Source: Gemmatimonadota bacterium
GTDB taxonomy: Bacteria; Gemmatimonadota; Gemmatimonadetes; Gemmatimonadales; GWC2-71-9
Direction of reading: 5' to 3'
Length of the DNA stretch: 11,129 bases
NCBI GenBank assembly: GCA_003220985.1
Contig: QHTY01000168.1
Span: 1,789-12,917, forward strand
Shown here: piece after piece, positions 7,111 to 11,129 of the stretch
Position numbering within the stretch: position 1 is the first letter of the stretch
Layout of the letters: each line of letters begins with the position of its first letter
Notes under the pieces: model-generated
Told to the model about the DNA's origin: nothing
Database searches by the model: none
What the model saw: the letters and a program-made list of their open reading frames with translations, nothing else
Position numbers and translations under genes: made by a program

Positions 7111-7974
7111 CTAGGCCAATCTCATTCGCCGCAGAACGCCTTTCAGAAGAACCGATAGCTGACGCGCGACCCGCTCACTCACCGCTAGGACTTCCTCGTG
7201 AGAAAGGGCTTCGCCGCTGATCCCAGCCCCAGGGTTCGTGATAATCGAAAAGCCCAGGCAGCGCATCCCGCGCGAGCGCGCCACCAGGACTTCAGGGACT
7301 GTCGACATGCCTACGGCATCCGCGCCGAGCCGCTCGAGCATGCGGACTTCCGCGGGCGTCTCGTACGAAGGGCCGAGCAAACCCACGTAAACGCCCTCTT
7401 CCAGCCGGATCCCCATCTCGCGGGCGACGGTACGCGCGAGTGCCCGCAACTCTCCGTCGTACGACTCGTGCATGATGGGAAAGCGCTGTTCGCCCGGCTG
7501 TGGCTGCCCGATCAGCGGATTACGCCACATCAGGTTGATATGGTCGGCGATCAGCATCAACGTTCCGCCGGGGAAGGTGCGGCGGACGCCGCCCGCGGCG
7601 TTTGTGACGATCAGAATCTCGACGCCGAGCTCAGCGAACACCCGCGCCGGCAGCCCGGCGACCCCGGCCGGATCCCCCTCATAAAGATGAAAGCGGCCCG
7701 CCTGCACGAGCACGGGGACCTCTTCGAGCGTCCCGCCAACCAGCAGGCCTTTGTGCCCGGCCACGCCGGGTTCGGGAAAACCGGGGATGGTGTTGTAGGG
7801 AATGCGAATGGGATTGACGACTTCGTCGGCGAGAACCCCGAGTCCCGAGCCGAGGACGATCGCGACGCGGGGTTTAAGCTTGCCCAGGCGCTGCTTCACT
7901 GCATCTGTCGCTGCTGCTACGCCCCCCGTCCCTCCCGTGCCCCCCGTCCCCCTTCCGCCTTCTCCCTTCCCCAT
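7111..7974 (-). CDS. punA: Purine nucleoside phosphorylase (trimeric, class I type)
   Basis: Converts inosine or guanosine (and deoxy forms) plus phosphate to the free base plus (deoxy)ribose-1-phosphate in the cytoplasm. 287 residues. Motifs: phosphate loop VLGSGLG (40-46, S43), AGHKG (72-76), QAGRFHLYEG (91-100), TNAAGG (124-129), DHINLMWRNPLIG (144-156), GPSYETPAE (201-209, with E205), GMSTVPE (222-228) and ITNPGAGIS (245-253, with N247). The Glu and Asn pair is what 6-oxopurine-specific trimeric enzymes use, so inosine/guanosine specificity is likely. The usual central ITNxAAG motif reads ITNPGAG here. The ATG at 7974 shares its A with the transporter stop (TAATG), giving translational coupling. 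Residues 2-18 are an unusual glycine/threonine-rich leader encoded by a G-run repeat. A start at a GTG further in would cut the first helix (about 22-31), so the coupled ATG is preferred. Last gene of the salvage operon. Confidence 0.93.
   Translation of the reverse strand: MGKGEGGRGTGGTGGTGGVAAATDAVKQRLGKLKPRVAIVLGSGLGVLADEVVNPIRIPYNTIPGFPEPGVAGHKGLLVGGTLEEVPVLVQAGRFHLYEGDPAGVAGLPARVFAELGVEILIVTNAAGGVRRTFPGGTLMLIADHINLMWRNPLIGQPQPGEQRFPIMHESYDGELRALARTVAREMGIRLEEGVYVGLLGPSYETPAEVRMLERLGADAVGMSTVPEVLVARSRGMRCLGFSIITNPGAGISGEALSHEEVLAVSERVARQLSVLLKGVLRRMRLA
7921..7972 (-). repeat. G-run minisatellite with G-quadruplex pattern in the first codons of the phosphorylase gene
   Basis: On the coding (minus) strand, nearly all of codons 1-18 is purine. 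The plus strand has a 12-base unit GCCCCCCGTCCC at 7921-7932 and again at 7939-7950, a period of 18 bases. Read on the minus strand, positions 7952-7922 contain G tracts of 5, 6, 3, 3 and 6 separated by loops of only 1-3 bases (AC, CAC, A, AC), which more than satisfies the usual four-tract quadruplex rule. Two further tracts (4 and 3) lie next to the start codon. Because it is on the non-template strand, the mRNA would carry it too. Whether it folds in the cell is inference. Confidence 0.8.
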
Positions 7975-9380
7975 TACAGCAGAATTCCCGCGAGCGTCGC
8001 CGAAAGAAAGTTCGCGAGCGTTCCAGCGATCATCGCGCGGAATCCGAGACGCGCGAGGTCGTGCTTCCGATCCGGCGCGAGGGCGCCGATGCCGCCAATC
8101 TGAATGCCGACGGAGCTCAAGTTCGCAAAGCCGCACAAGGCGAATGTGGCGATCGTGAATGAGACGGGGTTCAGCGTGCTTTTCATGGGGCCCAGATCGG
8201 CATACGCGATGAATTCGTTGATCACCATCCGCTCGCCGAGCAGTGAGCCGACGACACCGCTGTCGTGCCACGGCACACCCATGACCCACGCGATAGGCCG
8301 GAAGATCCAACCGAGCACGGTCTGCAGCGTCGCGGGGAACCACGCTACGCCCCCGTGGATCCAGCCGAACAAGCCGTTGACCAACGCGATCAGCGCGATG
8401 AACGAAACGAGCATCGCGATCACGTTGAGCATCAAGTACAGCCCGTCGCTCGTCCCGCGGGCCGCAGCATCGAGCACATTCACATCGGTGCGCGGAATCT
8501 CTACCTTCACGCCACCGAGGGTCTCGGGCACCTCCGTCTCCGGCTCCAGAATCTTCGCCATCATGATCGTGCCCGGCGCGGTCATGATGACGGCCGTCAG
8601 GAGGTGGCGTGCCTCGATGCCGAACGCGATATAGGCCGCCATGATCGAACCGGAGACGTGCGCCATACCCGCCGTCATCACGGTCATCAGCTCCGAGCGG
8701 GTCATCCGCGGCAGGAACGGGCGGATCGTGAGGGGCGCCTCGGTTTGCCCCATGAAGATGGACGCCGCGACGTTGAGGCTCTCCGCGCCGCTCGCGCCCA
8801 TGATCTTGTTCATCACGACCGCGAACGCCTTCACCACGATCTGCATGATGCCGAGGTAGTACAGGATCGCGAACAGCGCCGAGACGAAGATGATCGCGGG
8901 CATGATCTGGAACGCGAACACCACACCGAGGCTCGAGTGCTGTTTGCCGATCTCGCCGAACACGAATTCCGAGCCGGCATAGGAGAAGCTCAGGATCTTC
9001 GTGACCACACCGCCGAGCCAGCCGAAGATCGTTTGCCCGAGCGGCACCCGGAGCACAAAAACCGCAAACGCGAGCTGCAGGCCGACGCCCCACGCCACGA
9101 CGCGCCAGCTGATCGCCCGCCGATTGCGCGACAGGGCGATACCGATGCCGAGGATGAGGATCAGGCCGAAGATTCCTGTGAGACGCGAGCCGAGCGAGCG
9201 CGGCGCGGGGGCAGGTTGGGGGAGCGCGGGCGGAGCCTGCTGAGCCTTGGCCGTATCCTGCGCAGGCGTTTGCACGGTCGCGCCGCGCACGGTGTTGAAC
9301 ACGAAGCGCGGCAGCGTAAACACGACGAGCGCAGAGACGAACGTGATCGTAAACGCAAGGACGACCCGGCGCCAGGACAT
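7974..9380 (-). CDS. nupC: Concentrative nucleoside transporter (CNT family, NupC-like)
   Basis: Inner-membrane cation-coupled symporter importing nucleosides. 468 residues from the ATG at 9380, which overlaps the deaminase stop by one base (TGATG) and has GGGGGAA seven bases upstream; a longer in-frame start at 9470 would read back into the deaminase gene and was rejected. CNT hallmarks: GQTEAPLTIRPFL (211-223), HVSGSIMAAYIAFG (241-254), NEFIAYADL (388-396) and TFALCGFANLSSVGIQIGG (412-430). Many hydrophobic helices fill the region from about 67 onward. Compared with a typical bacterial NupC of about 400 residues it has an extra N-terminus: a hydrophobic segment (about 6-24) behind MSWRR, then a Pro/Ala/Gln-rich linker (about 35-62, including ALPQPAPAP). 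That segment could be an extra membrane helix or a cleaved signal. Gene order supports uptake of purine nucleosides released by the neighbouring 5'-nucleotidase. Coupling ion (sodium or proton) cannot be decided. Confidence 0.92.
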   Translation of the reverse strand: MSWRRVVLAFTITFVSALVVFTLPRFVFNTVRGATVQTPAQDTAKAQQAPPALPQPAPAPRSLGSRLTGIFGLILILGIGIALSRNRRAISWRVVAWGVGLQLAFAVFVLRVPLGQTIFGWLGGVVTKILSFSYAGSEFVFGEIGKQHSSLGVVFAFQIMPAIIFVSALFAILYYLGIMQIVVKAFAVVMNKIMGASGAESLNVAASIFMGQTEAPLTIRPFLPRMTRSELMTVMTAGMAHVSGSIMAAYIAFGIEARHLLTAVIMTAPGTIMMAKILEPETEVPETLGGVKVEIPRTDVNVLDAAARGTSDGLYLMLNVIAMLVSFIALIALVNGLFGWIHGGVAWFPATLQTVLGWIFRPIAWVMGVPWHDSGVVGSLLGERMVINEFIAYADLGPMKSTLNPVSFTIATFALCGFANLSSVGIQIGGIGALAPDRKHDLARLGFRAMIAGTLANFLSATLAGILL

Positions 9381-10627
9381 CAGGAGGTTCCCCCTATCTC
9401 GTCGAGCTCGCTCTGCACGCGGGACACCAGCGCGACTTTTTCGTAGTCCGGGAGAAACGCGCTCTCGCACGCGTTCAGCACCACGCGCGTCAGATCGTCA
9501 GGCGAGAGGCCCAGCACAGCGTGCGCCAGGAAGTACTCGTCGGTCAGCGTGATGCCGTCGGTGAGTGGGCCGTCGGTGTTCAACGTGACTACGACACCCT
9601 GCTGGAAATAGCGCTTAAAGGGATGTTCCGCCACCGACGGCACGACGTGCGTGTGCACGTTGCTGGTCAAGCACATCTCGAGCGGAATCTTGCGTGCCAC
9701 GACTTCCTCGAGGAGCGCCGGGTCTTCGGCGAGGCGCGTGCCGTGCCCGATCCGCTGTGCCCCGACCTCGTGCAACGCCTGGTGAATGGAGTGGGGACCG
9801 TCGCCCTCACCCGCGTGACACGTGCACGCCATCCCGTGCGCCGCCGCATACTCGAAGGCGGCGCGGTGCTCGCGCGCGGGGTGCCCACGCTCCGCACCAG
9901 CCAGATCGAACGCAATCACGCCGTCGGCCTGATATGCGGCGGCGGCGCGCGCCAACTCCAGCGATTCCGCGGGCGGCTTGGTGCGCATGGCACAGACGAT
10001 CAGCCCCACCTTCGTCCCGGTTTCCGCCGACGCGCGGCGAACGCCGGCCAGCGGAGCTTCGATCGCCTGCGCCAATGTCAATGCAGGCCGATGCAGGAGC
10101 GGCGAGTACCGCACCTCCACGTATCGCACATTCTCCGCGGCCTTATCGAGGACGAACTCGTATGCCACCCGCTCGAGCGCCGCGGCGGTCTGCAGGACCG
10201 AGAGGGTGATTTCGTACCTCTGGAGGTATTCCTCGAGACTTTTCGCGTCTCGCACCAGCATCGCCTTGGCGAGCGCGTCGGGCGTGTCGGCGGGCAAAGG
10301 AATACCCTGCGCACGCGCCAGCTCGAGCATCGTCGCGGGCCGCAGCGCACCATCGAGATGCACATGCAGCTCGGCCTTGGGCCAGCCGCGTAACGCCTCT
10401 TTGGTGAGGCGTGGCTTGCCCTGGCGGCGGGCGGAGACGACCACGCGATAAACGGAGCCCGCTTCGCCGACCGGCTCGCCGGCGTCGATGGGACGGCCCG
10501 CGGCGTCGGTCACATAGGCCGCGCCCTCGAGGAGGCGGGCCAGGCCGTCATCCGCTTGTGCGACCGCGTCGCGCACGCGCGCGCCGCGGGGGACCTCGAT
10601 CGCCTTGTCGTTGATGAAAACCCGCAT
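9380..10627 (-). CDS. add: Adenosine deaminase with N-terminal beta-grasp-like domain
   Basis: Deaminates adenosine or deoxyadenosine to inosine in the cytoplasm, feeding the phosphorylase encoded two genes downstream. 415 residues, against roughly 330-350 for common bacterial enzymes. The catalytic TIM barrel starts near 78: zinc ligands H88 and H90 in PKAELHVHLDGALRP, FDLAGAE (240-246), H271 and E274 in CHAGEGDG, H295 in RIGHGTRL, SNVHTHVV (322-329), and D352 in LNTDGP. The residue after D352 is Gly353, where the classic enzymes have a second Asp. Residues 1-66 are an additional domain: MRVFINDKAIEVPRGARVRD looks like two strands leading into a helix, and AAGRPIDAGEPV...VYRVVV like the closing strands of a ThiS/MoaD/TGS-type beta-grasp, without a terminal Gly-Gly. 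The ATG at 10627 shares a base with the 5'-nucleotidase stop (TGATG). Adenosine is the likely substrate from context; a related aminopurine nucleoside is possible. Confidence 0.9.
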   Translation of the reverse strand: MRVFINDKAIEVPRGARVRDAVAQADDGLARLLEGAAYVTDAAGRPIDAGEPVGEAGSVYRVVVSARRQGKPRLTKEALRGWPKAELHVHLDGALRPATMLELARAQGIPLPADTPDALAKAMLVRDAKSLEEYLQRYEITLSVLQTAAALERVAYEFVLDKAAENVRYVEVRYSPLLHRPALTLAQAIEAPLAGVRRASAETGTKVGLIVCAMRTKPPAESLELARAAAAYQADGVIAFDLAGAERGHPAREHRAAFEYAAAHGMACTCHAGEGDGPHSIHQALHEVGAQRIGHGTRLAEDPALLEEVVARKIPLEMCLTSNVHTHVVPSVAEHPFKRYFQQGVVVTLNTDGPLTDGITLTDEYFLAHAVLGLSPDDLTRVVLNACESAFLPDYEKVALVSRVQSELDEIGGTS

Positions 10628-11129
10628 CAGCGATCGGTCCGGTGGAAACGCTCGTCGTTCGGCGCTTCGACAGGGGACCGCAGCACACCGAGATAGCGGG
10701 TCAGCGCGTCGATATCGAGCACGTCGAGATCTTCCCGGGGGGCGCGAGTCAGCATCCCGAAGCCCGAGCCCCCGGTCGCCATGAAGTCACTGACGACCAG
10801 CGTGTAGGTGGCGCCCTTGTCGAGGCTCTGGCCGTTGGCGAGCCGTGTGCGCGTGATGCGTTGACCCGGCGCTTTGCCGGTGTCATACCAGACTTCCACG
10901 CCTGCGACATGACAATCCGGCAAGTGATCGCGCCCGGCAACACAGTGCTCGAGCGCATCGAGCAGGACGTCGCCCTTCACGGTGAGTCGCAGCAGACGGT
11001 TTTGGAAGGGCTGAACCTGGTAGACCTGCCCCCACGTGACTACGCCCTCGGGGAGATCGGTACGAATGCCGCCGTTGTTCATGATCGCCACATCGGCCCG
11101 GCCGGCAGCACGTTGCGCGTCGGCAATCA
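10627..11129 (-). CDS. 5'-nucleotidase, C-terminal domain (5' end cut by window edge)
   Basis: The last 166 residues of a 5'-nucleotidase/UshA/CpdB-type protein; the N-terminal metallophosphatase domain lies beyond the right edge. The frame is open to the edge, so internal start codons near 11091 are not taken as the start. Visible motifs: DVAIMNNGGIRTDLP (12-26, nucleotide-binding loop with GGIR), VTWGQVYQVQPFQN (30-43), and YTLVVSDFMATGGSGF (about 106-121), which carry the aromatic and Asn/Arg residues that bind the nucleoside in this family. It ends with a short variable tail. Such enzymes are normally exported and release nucleosides plus phosphate from nucleotides outside the inner membrane. 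Its stop overlaps the deaminase start by one base, making it the first visible gene of the salvage operon. The export signal and metal-binding residues cannot be checked here. Confidence 0.9.
   Translation of the reverse strand, partial: IADAQRAAGRADVAIMNNGGIRTDLPEGVVTWGQVYQVQPFQNRLLRLTVKGDVLLDALEHCVAGRDHLPDCHVAGVEVWYDTGKAPGQRITRTRLANGQSLDKGATYTLVVSDFMATGGSGFGMLTRAPREDLDVLDIDALTRYLGVLRSPVEAPNDERFHRTDR

Noticed and set aside
7975..9093. Possible 660-residue protein extending the phosphorylase upstream in the same frame
   Set aside because: The added 373 residues are an out-of-frame shadow of the transporter gene; the phosphorylase begins at the TAATG-coupled ATG at 7974.
8265..9446. Long open frame on the plus strand (393 codons) opposite the transporter
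   Set aside because: Composition is dominated by Arg, His, Asp and Glu, typical of an antisense shadow, and the opposite strand encodes a well-supported CNT transporter.
9381..9470. Longer nucleoside transporter starting at 9470
   Set aside because: The extra 30 residues are an Arg-rich shadow of the deaminase C-terminus, while ATG 9380 has a TGATG overlap and a good ribosome binding site.

Overview
This is an 11.1 kb window of GC-rich bacterial DNA that is almost entirely protein-coding: ten genes, two of them cut by the window edges, with only two gaps (57 and 153 bases). The large CBM9-like/DUF5916 outer-membrane protein, the nucleoside salvage set, the type IV prepilin peptidase and a lipoprotein signal together point to a diderm, high-GC bacterium. 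Gemmatimonadota is my best guess, made from gene content and recalled family distribution only; there is no rRNA or other marker here to prove it. No tRNA, rRNA, CRISPR array, insertion sequence or phage gene was seen.

Left block (1-3392, all minus strand, transcribed right to left): a SpoU/TrmH-family RNA 2'-O-methyltransferase, a type IV prepilin peptidase (PilD, family A24), a single-ring Clp-type AAA+ ATPase and a secreted HExxH lipoprotein that runs off the left edge. The junctions overlap by 11 bases, are separated by 5 bases, and overlap by 13 bases, so this is very probably one transcript, although the four products have no obvious shared function.

Middle: thiD (3450-4268, plus strand) is divergent from the methyltransferase and is the only plus-strand gene. 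It converges on a 895-residue CBM9-like/DUF5916 protein (4270-6957, minus), with a single base between the two stop codons.

Right block (7111-11129, minus strand): a compact purine nucleoside salvage operon in the order 5'-nucleotidase (C-terminal part only), adenosine deaminase with an extra beta-grasp-like N-terminal domain, a CNT-type nucleoside transporter, and purine nucleoside phosphorylase. All three junctions are one-base stop/start overlaps (TGATG, TGATG, TAATG). The inferred pathway is: nucleotides dephosphorylated outside the inner membrane, nucleosides imported by symport, adenosine deaminated to inosine, and inosine/guanosine phosphorolysed to base plus ribose-1-phosphate.

Most of the window is well-known metabolism. 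The points worth a second look are the beta-grasp/adenosine deaminase fusion and its altered active-site Asp-Asp pair, a strong G-quadruplex-type repeat in the first codons of the phosphorylase gene, the Clp-like ATPase that stops before its second ring, and a C-rich, G-poor tract after the salvage operon that looks like a Rho-dependent terminator. I did not find convincing evidence of a wholly new system.
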